Assembly (NCBI RefSeq): GCF_006171285.1
Contig: NZ_CP040889.1
Coordinates: 4,340,001 to 4,404,000, forward strand
DNA: 64,000 bases
DNA from: Leclercia adecarboxylata
GTDB lineage: Bacteria > Pseudomonadota > Gammaproteobacteria > Enterobacterales > Enterobacteriaceae
Reading direction: 5' to 3'
The stretch's first letter is position 1. Each line of letters starts with the position of its first letter. The notes under the pieces were generated by a model. The model made no database searches. It saw only the letters and a program-made list of their open reading frames with translations, and was not told the origin of the DNA. Made by a program: the position numbers and the translations under genes. Positions 24,044 through 34,415 of the stretch are shown here, piece after piece.

Positions 24044-24813
24044 TGGCACTTGTCGATCAGGCGGCGATGCTGGCACCGGGTGGCAGAGTCCGCCTGGTCG
24101 AAGTGGACGCCTCCGAGTTCAGTGGTGGGATCCACCGCTTTCACTATGCCCCATTCCCTCACACGCCAGCAGAGATTGACGCGGCAAACGGTGACGAATC
24201 CAAACTGGGACCGAAGCCCATAATCTGGGATGGCAACGCATACGAGTTCTGGCCTTTTCAGGTGGCGGATCTGTCTCTATCAACTGATCAGGCCGCTGAG
24301 CCAAAGCTTAATGCTTCCAACCTCGATGGGCATATCACCGCGCTGTGTCTGCAGTTCAAGGACATGGTAAATGCGAAGGTGAGCATCATCGACACCTATG
24401 CCATTTATCTCGATGCGGTGAACTTTCCGGGCGGCGTAAACCCGACAGCGGATCCGACGGCGTTCTCCCTGCAAACCTTTTGGCTCGATACCAAAACCTC
24501 AGAAGACGACGAGGTGGTGTCCTGGGCAATGAGCAGTCCTGCAGACCTGCAGGGGCTGGTGATCCCCACCCGGCAAATCACTTCGCTCTGCGAATGGGCG
24601 CTGCGCGGCCAGTACCGCAGCGGCGACGGCTGCACCTACAACGGCACGGCGTATTTCGATGCGAAAGGCAATGCGGTCGCTGATCCGGCGCTGGACGTGT
24701 GCGGCGGCTGCCTGAGTGACTGTCTTAAACGGTTTGGTGCTGGACTGGCAGATCCTAACGCAGCAAACCTCGACTTTGGCGGCTTCCCGGCAACCGTTCT
24801 CTTCTCCCGATAA
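24043..24813 (+). CDS. Minor tail protein gpL
   Basis: A 256-residue tail-tip protein like lambda gpL. Conserved cysteines lie in the C-terminal third (SLCEWALRG, GDGCTYNGTAYFD, VCGGCLSDCLKRFG), the region reported to bind an iron-sulfur cluster in lambda gpL. The start overlaps the gpM stop (TAATG). No damage is seen. Confidence 0.88.
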   Translation: MALVDQAAMLAPGGRVRLVEVDASEFSGGIHRFHYAPFPHTPAEIDAANGDESKLGPKPIIWDGNAYEFWPFQVADLSLSTDQAAEPKLNASNLDGHITALCLQFKDMVNAKVSIIDTYAIYLDAVNFPGGVNPTADPTAFSLQTFWLDTKTSEDDEVVSWAMSSPADLQGLVIPTRQITSLCEWALRGQYRSGDGCTYNGTAYFDAKGNAVADPALDVCGGCLSDCLKRFGAGLADPNAANLDFGGFPATVLFSR

Positions 24814-24825
24814 CCGGACATACTA

Positions 24826-25557
24826 ATGAACAAAACCATTATGGCGGCGATCCGCGCGCATGCGTTGGAGGAATCCCCGCGCGAGTGCTGCGGCTTCGTT
24901 ATCCAAGCGGGGCGGCGTCAGCGTTACATCCCGGTACCGAACAGCCACGAAAATCCGACAGAGCATTTCCGCATTGACGGCGAACACTGGGCGAATGCTG
25001 AGGATGCTGGAACCATTATCCGCATCATTCACTCCCATCCAGGCGACGGCGCCCGGCCTATCCCTTCAGACCTCGATCGCCAGCAGTGCAATAACTCCGG
25101 CGTAGTCTGGGGCATCTACGCGCCGGACTGCGATGAATATGCAGAGGTAACGCCGGACGCCATCCCGCTGATTGGCCGCCCGTTCATTCTGGGCTCGCAC
25201 GACTGCTGGGGGCTGGTCATGGACTGGCATGCCACCCAGGGCGTGATGCTTAACGATTTCCGGGTGGATTACCCATGGTGGGAAAGTCAGTACCCGGACA
25301 ACCTCTATTTCGACAACTGGGAGCGGGAAGGGTTTGTCGAATGCGACCCGACAACCGGCTGCATGGTCATCATGCAGGTTGAATCCGCTAAGTGGAACCA
25401 CGCGGGGATCATTACCGAAGAAGGCGAGCTGCTGCACCATCTTTACGGTCAGCCTTCATGCGTCACGCCGTACGCCCGCGGCTACTTCAAAGACCGGACC
25501 ATGATCTGCGTCCGTCACAAAGACCTGCAGCAGGAGATTCAGCCATGGCGCGTTTAA
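24826..25557 (+). CDS. Tail assembly protein gpK (JAB/MPN plus NlpC/P60)
   Basis: A 243-residue two-domain protein. The N-terminal JAB1/MPN metallopeptidase-like domain has the IIHSHPGDGARPIPSDLD motif near residues 66-82. The C-terminal NlpC/P60 cysteine peptidase domain has the SHDCWGLVMDW motif (Cys near residue 126) and its His in KWNHAGII. It is thought to process or remodel peptidoglycan at the tail tip during ejection. It overlaps gpI by 13 bases. Confidence 0.9.
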   Translation: MNKTIMAAIRAHALEESPRECCGFVIQAGRRQRYIPVPNSHENPTEHFRIDGEHWANAEDAGTIIRIIHSHPGDGARPIPSDLDRQQCNNSGVVWGIYAPDCDEYAEVTPDAIPLIGRPFILGSHDCWGLVMDWHATQGVMLNDFRVDYPWWESQYPDNLYFDNWEREGFVECDPTTGCMVIMQVESAKWNHAGIITEEGELLHHLYGQPSCVTPYARGYFKDRTMICVRHKDLQQEIQPWRV

Positions 25558-26123
25558 CCACTATTCGACTGTATGGCGCCCTGGGGGCCCGGTTTGGCCG
25601 CGTTCACCGACTGTCGGTTCAGACCTCGGCAGAGGCCGTAAAGGCACTCTGCATCAACTTCGACGGGCTTGAAAGCTACCTGATGAACGCCAAAAAGAAC
25701 GGCATGACTTTCGCAGTGTTCCGCGGTAAGCGCAATATCGGTGCAGATGACTTCAGGGATCTGGCCGGGGACAGTGATATCCGTATCGCACCAGTGATGG
25801 AGGGGGCGAAAAAGGCGGGTATGTTCCAGACGATACTGGGTGCTGTTATGGTCGTTGCCGGTATTGCGACAGGTATTCTAACTGGCTGGACCGGTATCGG
25901 TGCGACGTTTGCTGCTGGATTGATAATGTCCGGTGGCTCAATGATGGCAGGCGGTATCTACCAGATGCTCTCACCACAGCCCAAAGGCCTGCAGGGGCGT
26001 GATGACCCAGACAATAAGCCCAGCTATGCCTTCGGCGGCGCAGTGAACCGGGCACGCAGACACAGACGCCGATCCCCGGCTTTCCGGCTGTTGAGAACGA
26101 GACCAGTATCGGGGTTCAACTGA
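25545..26123 (+). pseudogene. Tail assembly protein gpI, C-terminus lost by deletion
   Basis: The first 165 or so residues match lambda gpI (MARLTTIRLYGALGARFGRVHRL; GDSDIRIAPVMEGAKKAG; two membrane-like segments MFQTILGAVMVVAGIATGIL and GIGATFAAGLIMSGG; MLSPQPKGL; SYAFGGAVN). After AVN at about 26048 the expected glycine-rich end is missing and the frame runs into a basic out-of-frame tail (RARRHRRRSPAFRLLRTRPVSGFN). That tail is the gpJ gene read in the wrong frame. Confidence 0.8.
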
Positions 26124-29100
26124 CGAAGGCAGCGCCCTGGACGCGCGCCATCAGCAATACCCAGATTGACGCTGTGCTGGTGCGCATTGGCATCACCGGG
26201 CTGCAGCAGCAGGAGAAGAACGGCGATATCGTGGGCACCACCGTCACGTATCACATCGACGTTGCGGTTGATGGCGGGGCATACCAGACAGTGCTCACCA
26301 AAACGGTAACGGAAAAGCTCAGTTCACTGTACGAGCTGACGCACCGTATCAATCTGCCCAAAGCTACCACTGGCTGGCAGATCCGCGTGGTTCGAGATAC
26401 TGCCGACAGCACCAGCCAGATGTTGCAGAACAAAACGCAGGTGCAGGCCATCACTGAGGTGATCGACGCCCGTCTGCGCTATCCGCATACCGCGCTGCTG
26501 TATGTGTCATTCAACGCCAAAGCATTCAGTAACATCCCGAAGATATCCTGCAAGCCGAAAGGCCGGGTAATCCGCATCCCGCAGAACTATGATCCTGTTG
26601 CGCGTACGTACAGTGGCACATGGGACGGCACATTCAAGTGGGGCTGGACCAATAATCCAGCGTGGATCTGGTTTGACGTGCTGACCGAGCCGCGCTTTGG
26701 CCTGGGCCGCCGGGTAACGGTGGATATGCTCGATAAATGGGAGCTCTACCGCATTGCCCAGCGCTGTGACCAGAAAGTACCGGACGGGAAGGGCGGAACC
26801 GGCACAGAGCCGCGATTCATGTTTGACGTCTATATCCAGTCGCAGGCCGACGCGTGGCAGGTTATCAAGGATATCGCTGCTGGCTTCAACGGCATGACGT
26901 TCTGGGGCAACAACATGTTCAATGTTGTCTCTGATATGCCGGCAGACACGTCAAAGCTGCAGATCCTCACCCGCGCATCAGTGGTGGGCAAGCCAACGTA
27001 TTCCAGCGGCAGCGAAAAGACGCGATTCTCCAGCGCGCTGATAAACTTCAGTGATCCGGATAACCATTACCAGGACCGCACCACCGCGGTGATGTTCCCG
27101 GAGCTGGTGAAGCAGTTTAAGTTCAAGCAGACCCAACTGACGGCCATCGGCTGTACACGCGAGAGCGAGGCACAGCGCCGCGGCGGGTGGGCGGTTTATT
27201 CTAACTCGCTGGACCGCATCATTACGCTGCAGACCGGGCTGGATGGCTTCGCCTATGTGCCAGGCACCGTCTTTGCCTTCGCTGACGAGCGCGTCTCAGG
27301 CCGGGTATATGGTGGGCGCGTCATTGACTATAACGCCGGGCTTAAGGCGGTAACAACCGATCGCGGTACCAGCGCCGTCGCGGGTGACACACTGATGATC
27401 CGCACCCAGGGCGGCATTATGGAAAGCCGGGTTATACAGGCGGTCAACGGCACGCAGTTGATTGTGGATCGGGGCTTCACTGCGACGCCAGCACCAAACG
27501 CCGTCTTCGTTATCGATGCCGGGCAGCTGCGCCTGCAGTACTTTCGCGTTACGAACCTGACGTTTAATGACGAGGAGAACACCTATACCATCACCGGCGC
27601 GGAATACAACGCATCGAAATATGATGCTGTCGACCACAACGCGCGGCTGGATATCCCACCGATCAGCCTCATCCCAACTGGGGTTGTCTCGCAGCCCGGC
27701 AATATTGTGGTGTCGAGTTACGAGTCGGTGCGTCAGGGCCAGCGCATAGCGACGCTGACTGCATCCTGGGATGTTCCGCTCGATAAAGCAGGAAAACCGC
27801 AGGCCGATGTGATCGCCTATCAGGCTCAGTGGCGCCGGAACGATAGCGAGTGGGTAAACGTCCCTCAGACTGGCCTTCGCAATATTGAGGTGCCCGGCAT
27901 TTTTGAAGGTGATTACCTAGTGCGGGTCCGGGCGATAAACTCAGGCGGGGCGTCCAGCCTGTGGGCAACGTCAACGCTGACACACCTCAAAGGCCGTGTG
28001 GGCGATGTTCCAAAGCCAGTTAATTTCCGTACCACGCCTTTGCTCTGGGGCGTGCAGCTGGACTGGGATTTCCCTGCCGGCACTGGCGATACGCTGCAGA
28101 CAGAAATTCAGTATTCTACAGTATCAACCGGCGCGAACCCGATGCTGCTGGCTGGCGTCCCATATCCCCAGCAAATCTACCAGCAGCTTGGGCTAAAGGC
28201 AGGGGTAGGTTTCTGGTACCGGGCGCGGCTGGTGGATCGCACCGGCAACAAGTCGGCCTGGACTGACTTCATTCAGGGCAGCAGCAGCTCGGTTGCCGCG
28301 GACTACCTGGTCGATATCGATAACCAAATCAAACAGACCGACGCCTATAAGAACCTGGTTTCGGAAATCACGGATCTGGGTGACGATCTCAAGTCTGCGC
28401 ATGACGACATCAAAACGGTTACGACGGAATCGGCGACGACTAAAGCGGGCCTGGCTCAGGAGGTCACGGACCGTAAGAAAGCCATCACCGACGAGGCTGC
28501 CGCGCGCGGGCAGGCGCTGCTGACCGAGAAGAACGAGCGTCTGGCGGATATCAGCAACGTCAACCAGACGATTCAGACCAGCACCGAATCGCTGGCGCAG
28601 CAGATCGCCCAAGTGTCAGCCGGCACCGGCTCGCAGTTCGATCCGGCCAAAATCTGGTATTTCGATACATCAGTCGAGGGCTGGTCCGGGAACGGGACAC
28701 CGACCATTGTCGATGGCTGGCTTCGTCCTGCTAACCATGCCACCGATCCGTGGGTGGCATCGCCGGGAGCACTGGCTATCAACTCCTCGTCCTATCGCTT
28801 CGTTAAACTCCGCATCAGGAAATTCGGTGCGCCAGGCTGGACGGGGCAGTTACGGTGGCGTGGTACTGGTGGTTTCAACGACACCAACATGATCACCGTC
28901 GCTGAGCCTGCCTATGACGCCAACGGTATCGCTACGGTGGAGTTCGACAATATCCCGTGGCTGACCGAAACCACGATGAATCAGTTCAGAGTGGACCTGT
29001 CCACCAAACAGGACGCGACGAACTATTACCTGATTGACTGGGTAGCGGTCGGGCGGCCAACGCCGGGGGCCGGGATGGCGGCGCTGCAGCAGGAAACGAC

Positions 29101-30340
29101 AGCCCGTGTCACTGGCGACCAGGCGGAGTCCACAGCGCGCGAGACGCTGGCGGCGCAGATCCGGGGCGGCTATACCGGTGACGATCCGTCAAAACTGGCA
29201 TCGGGTCTGCTGTACACCGAACGCCAGGCGCGCATTACGGCGCAGGAAGCGGAGGTGACAGAGCGGAAGAAACTGGAATCGACCGTTAACACTAATCAGG
29301 CATCTGTTACTCAGGAGCTGGCGACGCTGACGACAGAGCAGGAGGCCCAGGCCACCACGCTTTCGGGCCTGCAGGTTACCGTCGGCAAAAACACCGCAGA
29401 TATCACCTCAGTCACCAAAGCCGTCGCTGATAACAACAAGGCGCAGACCACCGCGCTGGCTGCGGTTAAGGCCACGACCGACAAGAACACGGCGGATATC
29501 AGCACGGAAACCACGGCCCGTACGGATGGTGACAGCGCGCTGGGCCGCCGTATCGACAGTCTGAAGGTTGACGTGGACGGTAACACGGCCAGCCGTGATG
29601 TCGGTATTGTTGGTAACGTCACCAATGCGCTCGCCAACTTCACAGCGTTCTCGGATCAGCGCGTTACGTTCGCCGTTGGCGAAACAAAAACGATGGCGGA
29701 GATCACCGAAGCCCGGAAGACGGCCGCGGATGCCACAAGCGCCGTGGCGGAGCAGGTCACCACGCTTAAAGCTACGGTAGAGCAAAACGGCCAGACCAAC
29801 GCCGCCGCCATCACGCGCATTGATAAAGCCGTTACGGATCTGAAGAGCGCTACCGCGACCAGCATTCAGCAGGTGACTGCTGCAATCGGCGATACCAATG
29901 CCAGTGTGCAGACGACCAGCCAGGCTGTTGCTGGCATTAACGATAAGCTGAGCGCGCAGTGGGGCGTTAAAGTTCAGGTGGAGGCGAACGGTGTTAAACG
30001 CATCGCCGGTATCCAGCTGGGCATTGATGCTACCGGCTCCTCTAACTTCCTCATCAGCGCAGACACGTTCGCGGTTTATAACCCGACCAATAACGGGCAG
30101 GAGTTGGTGTTTGCGGCGACCGGCGGACAGATGTTCCTGCGATCAGTGTTCATCCAGGACGGGTCCATCGATAACGGCAAGATCGGCAATTACATCCAGT
30201 CCAGCAACTGGGACGGGACGGGTAATGTCGGCTGGCATATCAATAAATCCGGGTATGCCACGTTTAACGGTGTAACCGTTCGCGGGACTATCTATGCCAC
30301 CAACGGAGAGTTCAGAGGCACTATTTATGCTACGGATTGA
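26040..30340 (+). pseudogene. Host-specificity protein gpJ, 5' truncated, ends at an in-frame stop
   Basis: Reading from about 26042 gives EPGTQTQTPIPGFPAVENET, which is internal gpJ sequence. The usual beginning of about 70 residues is absent, so no proper start exists; a GTG at 26174 merely opens the remaining frame. The rest is a normal tail-tip attachment protein: tube-joining domains (YSGTWDGTFKWGWTNNPAWIWFDVL), fibronectin-like modules (27700-28300), a long coiled-coil alpha region (28300-29950) and a C-terminal repeat (YATNGEFRGTIYATD). It stops at TGA 30338-30340, although the family sequence continues in the same frame to 30823. Confidence 0.85.
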
Positions 30341-30823
30341 GACTTCAAAGGCACAGTTTACGCGAACAAAATCGTAGGCGATGTCGTTAATATGTTCTCG
30401 TTCCCTGGTGGCAGGTTCAGGGGAGATCCAGGCCAGCAAAAAGATTTTTATCGACAGGTTACCTGGGCGGGTGGGGTTCCCTATGACGTCACAATCGCTG
30501 TTCCGACATTTGTGGTCTGGAATGAGAGTGATACTTATAACGCCGACCTGAGCGCATACATCAATATAAACGGGAGGGATATTACAGTAGTGACTCTTGG
30601 TTTAAAACTATCGTATACCGACGTCAATAACAATAATCGTCAGGTAAATACTTATGTACCTGTTACAGGTAGCCTGGATATTCCTGCAAATTCAGGTCCT
30701 GTAACTATACGTGTTGGCCTCAGAGGTATTACAAACGGGAGTACTTTTATGAATATGCAGCCATCAATGGCGCTAATCACTAAAAGAAATTCTCCAAACT
30801 TCTCCAGCTATTCCGGCAGTTAA
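30341..30823 (+). pseudogene. gpJ C-terminal domain beyond the nonsense codon
   Basis: In the same frame as gpJ, directly after TGA, it reads DFKGTVYANKIVGDVVNMFSFPGG and then a receptor-binding-like beta domain to the true stop at 30823 (NSPNFSSYSGS). The phrase GTIYATD-x-DFKGTVYANKIVGD is continuous with the family sequence, so one codon (probably GGA) became TGA. An ATG at 30392 has no strong ribosome site. Confidence 0.85.
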
Positions 30824-30974
30824 TTTAATCTGAAGGATGGGCGCTTGTTTAAATCGGATTACAAATAAAAATTCGATGTAAATATTTCGGCTCGGCCTCG
30901 GTTCGTTCACCTGAAATTAATTACACCCTTATAACCCGGCTCCGGCTGGGTTTTTCATTTTAAGGACATCATGA

Positions 30975-32654
30975 ATGGCCACACTTGATGACGATTTAGC
31001 AAAAGCCGTCTCGGAAGGGTTTCGCCTGGCGCAAAGCAGTATCATCAACCAGGATCTGATTTTATCCGGGACAGGTGACGTCACCGTAACCCTGGCTGAC
31101 GGGTCTAAAAAAACAGGGCCGAGCTGGTCGAAGCTGATCGCTGCAGCGATGGCAGCAGGGACCAGCGCCGCAGCGGCGGAAGCGTCAGCGAAGAACGCAA
31201 AAACGTCAGAGACTAACGCGAACTCATCAAAAACCGCGGCGGCAACCTCAGAAAAAAATGCGAAAACATCTGAGACTAATGCTAAGACCTCAGATACCAA
31301 CGCGAAAACCTCTGAGACGAACGCCAAAACGTCGGAGACTAACGCAGCCACCAGCGCCAGCAGTGCAGCAGCATCGCTGGCAGCCGCGCAGTTGCTGACG
31401 TCCGTGCCCTTCGAGACCGCGCCTTTCCCCGACGTTTGGTTGCCGCTCAATGATGACATGCGCCTGCTGGCCGGTTCCGCGCCTTATGACCGGCTGACTA
31501 TTTCAGGACAAGTACTGGAGTTAGCAACAAAGTCAGCGACACTTATCCGCTCTACAACTGCAATGTATTACGATAAATCAGGTATCTTGCAAAATGCTGA
31601 TATTAACGAACCTCGTTTCGAGCGTGAGGGCTTATTAATAGAGGGATCCAGTTCTAACTTATACACCTACTCTGAGCAATGGGGTGCAGGGCAGCGAGTT
31701 ACTACAACGAATAATAGCGGCGACTCGCCTCGTGGCGATAAAACAATGGCGCTGATAATTGAGGACACATCGGGGAGTGAACATTACGTACAAGACCGTA
31801 ATATCACTTTAACAGCCAACACAACATACTGTTACTCTGTATTTGTCAAAGCACATACAAACTCACGTCTTTTATATCTTCGGATTGCCTCTGGAAGTAC
31901 GTCTGGAGTTTTCTTTGACCCAGTAGCAGGGGCATTTGTTGGAAGTGGTGGGGTGGGGGCTCAATATGTTGACCGTGGGTTTGAAGTGCTCAGTAATGGT
32001 GTCTATCGCGTCTGGATGACATTTACCGCTGCGGCGAGTCAAAGCACAGTTGTTCGCCTTCAATTAGCTAAGGACGGTGTAACCGCCAGTTACACCGGAG
32101 ATGGTGTGTCTGGTGTATATATTTGGGGTGCGCAATTGGAGCCTGTACCCGTGATGACCAGTTATATTCCAACAGCCGCGTCCGCTGTAACAAGGGCTGC
32201 TGATAAGCTCTCATTACAACCGTCTGGTAATGTTGGATATCAACTTCTCGGGGATGCGTTCAACAGGACACTTGCATTTGAAATCGCTGTTAATAGATAT
32301 GTCACGCCTAGTAATAATTACGCTGACCTTATCAGGGCGACAGGCTCCAACAACGATATTATATTTAGGGCCGGAGCATCTACCCTTTTCACATATATTG
32401 GTGGGAGCGGGCCATCTCTACCAGTTACATATCCAATCGATAGAAAAGTTTACGCACAATCTGTAGATGCCAACAATACGACTAGTATGTACTTCGATGG
32501 AAAAATTAACAGCAGAACATTAGCACCAGTAAATCCAGCGTCTAAACCGACGAGCATTGATATACAAGGGCACCCGAACGTTGTTTACCACATTCGCAAC
32601 TTCCGTATCTGGCACCGCCTGCTGACTCTTAACCAAATTAATGGACTCCGCTAA
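30975..32654 (+). CDS. Tail fibre protein with alanine/threonine coiled-coil repeats
   Basis: A 559-residue protein. Residues 1-45 form an N-terminal attachment domain (MATLDDDLAKAVSEGFRLA). Residues about 60-125 are repeats of SETNAKT / SASSAAAS, the triple coiled coil of side fibres. Residues about 150-559 form a beta-rich part with a concanavalin-like lectin pattern (ITLTANTTYCYSVFVKAHTN; GVYIWGAQLEPVPVMTSYIPT; MYFDGKINSRTLAP). It probably binds host surface glycans. DNA after about 31500 is more AT-rich than the repeats, suggesting domain exchange. Confidence 0.82.
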   Translation: MATLDDDLAKAVSEGFRLAQSSIINQDLILSGTGDVTVTLADGSKKTGPSWSKLIAAAMAAGTSAAAAEASAKNAKTSETNANSSKTAAATSEKNAKTSETNAKTSDTNAKTSETNAKTSETNAATSASSAAASLAAAQLLTSVPFETAPFPDVWLPLNDDMRLLAGSAPYDRLTISGQVLELATKSATLIRSTTAMYYDKSGILQNADINEPRFEREGLLIEGSSSNLYTYSEQWGAGQRVTTTNNSGDSPRGDKTMALIIEDTSGSEHYVQDRNITLTANTTYCYSVFVKAHTNSRLLYLRIASGSTSGVFFDPVAGAFVGSGGVGAQYVDRGFEVLSNGVYRVWMTFTAAASQSTVVRLQLAKDGVTASYTGDGVSGVYIWGAQLEPVPVMTSYIPTAASAVTRAADKLSLQPSGNVGYQLLGDAFNRTLAFEIAVNRYVTPSNNYADLIRATGSNNDIIFRAGASTLFTYIGGSGPSLPVTYPIDRKVYAQSVDANNTTSMYFDGKINSRTLAPVNPASKPTSIDIQGHPNVVYHIRNFRIWHRLLTLNQINGLR

Positions 32655-32956
32655 TGAAAGACTTATATCTGCGTTTTAATGGCGCCGACGAAATGCGCAC
32701 GCAATTAATCGCGTCGGGGTTTCTGGATGATGAAGAGCAGGGTGGTTTATATCATCCCAATATCAGTCTGGATATCGTTGGCATTATCACTGTCCCTGTT
32801 GAAGTTATCAATCCCGGTGACGAAAACGAAAGTATTAAGTACGACAACCTGCCCGGTTATCACGTCAATTTGCGTGTGACAGACGATTCGCTGGAACTGG
32901 CATCGTTAGATGCCTTCGCAGTCTTCCCGGCCTGCCCGTACCGGGTATGGGCATAA
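32654..32956 (+). CDS. Small protein between fibre genes
   Basis: A 100-residue acidic protein (MKDLYLRFNGADEMRTQLIASGFLDDEEQGGLYHPNISLDIVGIITVP). It starts on the last base of the fibre stop, so it is translationally coupled. The pattern matches small proteins found beside fibre genes in lambdoid prophages that are sometimes called fibre accessory proteins. No proven role. Confidence 0.7.
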   Translation: MKDLYLRFNGADEMRTQLIASGFLDDEEQGGLYHPNISLDIVGIITVPVEVINPGDENESIKYDNLPGYHVNLRVTDDSLELASLDAFAVFPACPYRVWA

Positions 32957-32967
32957 GGAGATTAGAA

Positions 32968-33966
32968 ATGACAATGAGAATAGACGCGGCAGAACTGACA
33001 AGGTCATTGGGTGCATGGACGTCTCTGGTTAACGACGCCACACTACCTGGGTCCGGCAATACAGTTTTTGGGGGTGGCTTTAAGTCACAGTACACTGTGG
33101 GCGGCGTCGAGAAGATGTACGCCCAGCTCCAGGCCGTAAAACGCATTGAATGGGACTACGCAATCGCGAGATTAACGGTGATGCAGGCAGCAGGCGGTAC
33201 GGATACGGCCCAGAACAACTACTTTGACTTTATGTCTAACGGCAACGTTCAGTTCGGCGGTAAGCTGGTGGTGGGTGCCCCCGCCGTAAACTCGTGGTGG
33301 AACGCTGCCCAGCCGCATTACTCGGCCTATTATGCCCAGACGGCGACTGACACCCCAGGTAATGGGGCCATCGGCGGGTTATCGTGGGGCTACCGTCACA
33401 GTGGGGGGTACGACCTCCGGTCTATGTGGGGTAACGTGGGTAACGGGACAGTGTCGTGGGCCAACACGTCTCTTACCCAGTTCGGCGACAGTGGAGCCAA
33501 GATACGATACTGGTACTTCACACCCGCCAACGGCGACCTAGTCACCTCAACCAGCGGGGATGGCGGCTTTGTGGGCAACTATACGTATCAGAAGGCCGCA
33601 ACCTCAGATGCGACGTTGAAACACGATATTGCATATGACGACGGAAAAGCCTCTTACGAAAACATCAGGAAGCTGAAACCCTGTACGTTCGTGTATAACG
33701 GCGATTACTTAGAGCGTGTGCGCCGGGGGATCATAGCCCAGGACGCTTTGCGGGATATCGACAGCGAGTATGTGAAGCTGGTTCCCGCGGCGCCTGAGTT
33801 CGACGAAGAGGGAAATCGTTGTGATAAAGATGACACCCTGGCTTTGGATAACAACGTCATCCAGATGGATACCGCGCTGGCGCTGCATCACGCGATTGCC
33901 AAAATCGAGGCGCTGACCATGCAGGTCGCGCAGCTACAGGCTGAGGTTCAGGCGCTCAAAGCGTAA
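32968..33966 (+). CDS. Tail fibre/spike with C-terminal S74 intramolecular chaperone
   Basis: A 332-residue protein. The N-terminal part (MTMRIDAAELTRSLGAWTSLVNDATLPGSGN) is followed by a glycine- and tryptophan-rich beta region (YRHSGGYDLRSMWGNVGNGTVSW). The end is a peptidase S74 chaperone domain (SDATLKHDIAYDDGKASYENIRKLKPCTFVYNG; RRGIIAQDALRDI) with a closing coiled coil (MQVAQLQAEVQALKA). S74 domains trimerise the fibre and then cut themselves off, with Ser of the SDATLK motif as the usual nucleophile. The start follows AAGGAGATTAGAA. Confidence 0.85.
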   Translation: MTMRIDAAELTRSLGAWTSLVNDATLPGSGNTVFGGGFKSQYTVGGVEKMYAQLQAVKRIEWDYAIARLTVMQAAGGTDTAQNNYFDFMSNGNVQFGGKLVVGAPAVNSWWNAAQPHYSAYYAQTATDTPGNGAIGGLSWGYRHSGGYDLRSMWGNVGNGTVSWANTSLTQFGDSGAKIRYWYFTPANGDLVTSTSGDGGFVGNYTYQKAATSDATLKHDIAYDDGKASYENIRKLKPCTFVYNGDYLERVRRGIIAQDALRDIDSEYVKLVPAAPEFDEEGNRCDKDDTLALDNNVIQMDTALALHHAIAKIEALTMQVAQLQAEVQALKA

Positions 33967-34033
33967 CTGCATCCGGTTGTTCAGCAGTAATTATCAATAG
34001 GCGCTGCCGCATTGATCTGCACCTCTTTAAAAA

Positions 34034-34053
34034 TACTGTATAAATACACAGTA
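34034..34053 (+). promoter_or_regulatory. LexA (SOS) box
   Basis: TACTGTATAAATACACAGTA matches the LexA consensus (CTGT-N8-ACAG) almost perfectly, with its last base 18 bp before the ATG at 34072. It should repress the short gene until DNA damage. Confidence 0.88.
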
Positions 34054-34071
34054 AAATAAGAAGGAGGATTT

Positions 34072-34203
34072 ATGCCACGCAGAATCGATATCGAGGGTGC
34101 TTTTCACACAGCTATTAAACACGAGCCTAACGGGCGTCGAACTATAACGACAGAGGACTTCGTCAAACACTTAGCGCTGGCGAACTGCTGCGCCGAACGA
34201 TGA
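34072..34203 (+). pseudogene. Truncated SOS-controlled phage gene
   Basis: A 43-codon frame MPRRIDIEGAFHTAIKHEPNGRRTITTEDFVKHLALANCCAER with a strong AAGGAGGATTT site and the LexA box. The N-terminal pattern matches small SOS-controlled prophage proteins that normally continue with a W..LREANxWIE-type second half. Here it stops early. Directly after it, another frame (from about 34181) reads NDDDAGQYAQRLALTPQPKDDPVYMDLLAEMAR and stops at 34297, the C-terminal end of an unrelated gene. The junction looks like a deletion or recombination point. Confidence 0.6.
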
Positions 34204-34415
34204 CGACGCCGGGCAGTACGCACAGCGCCTTGCCCTGACGCCACAGCCAAAGGACGACCCGGTGTATATGGACTTGCTGGCTGAAATGGCGCGCTAGGTC
34301 GAGCTAAGCCCCACTTCCAGCCAAAACTTTTCCTTATACAGGTCATAAGATGAAGTGCTTAACTTGCCATCTCGAATTCCGGTAGTGTGTCAGAAAACGT
34401 CACAGGAATTATACG

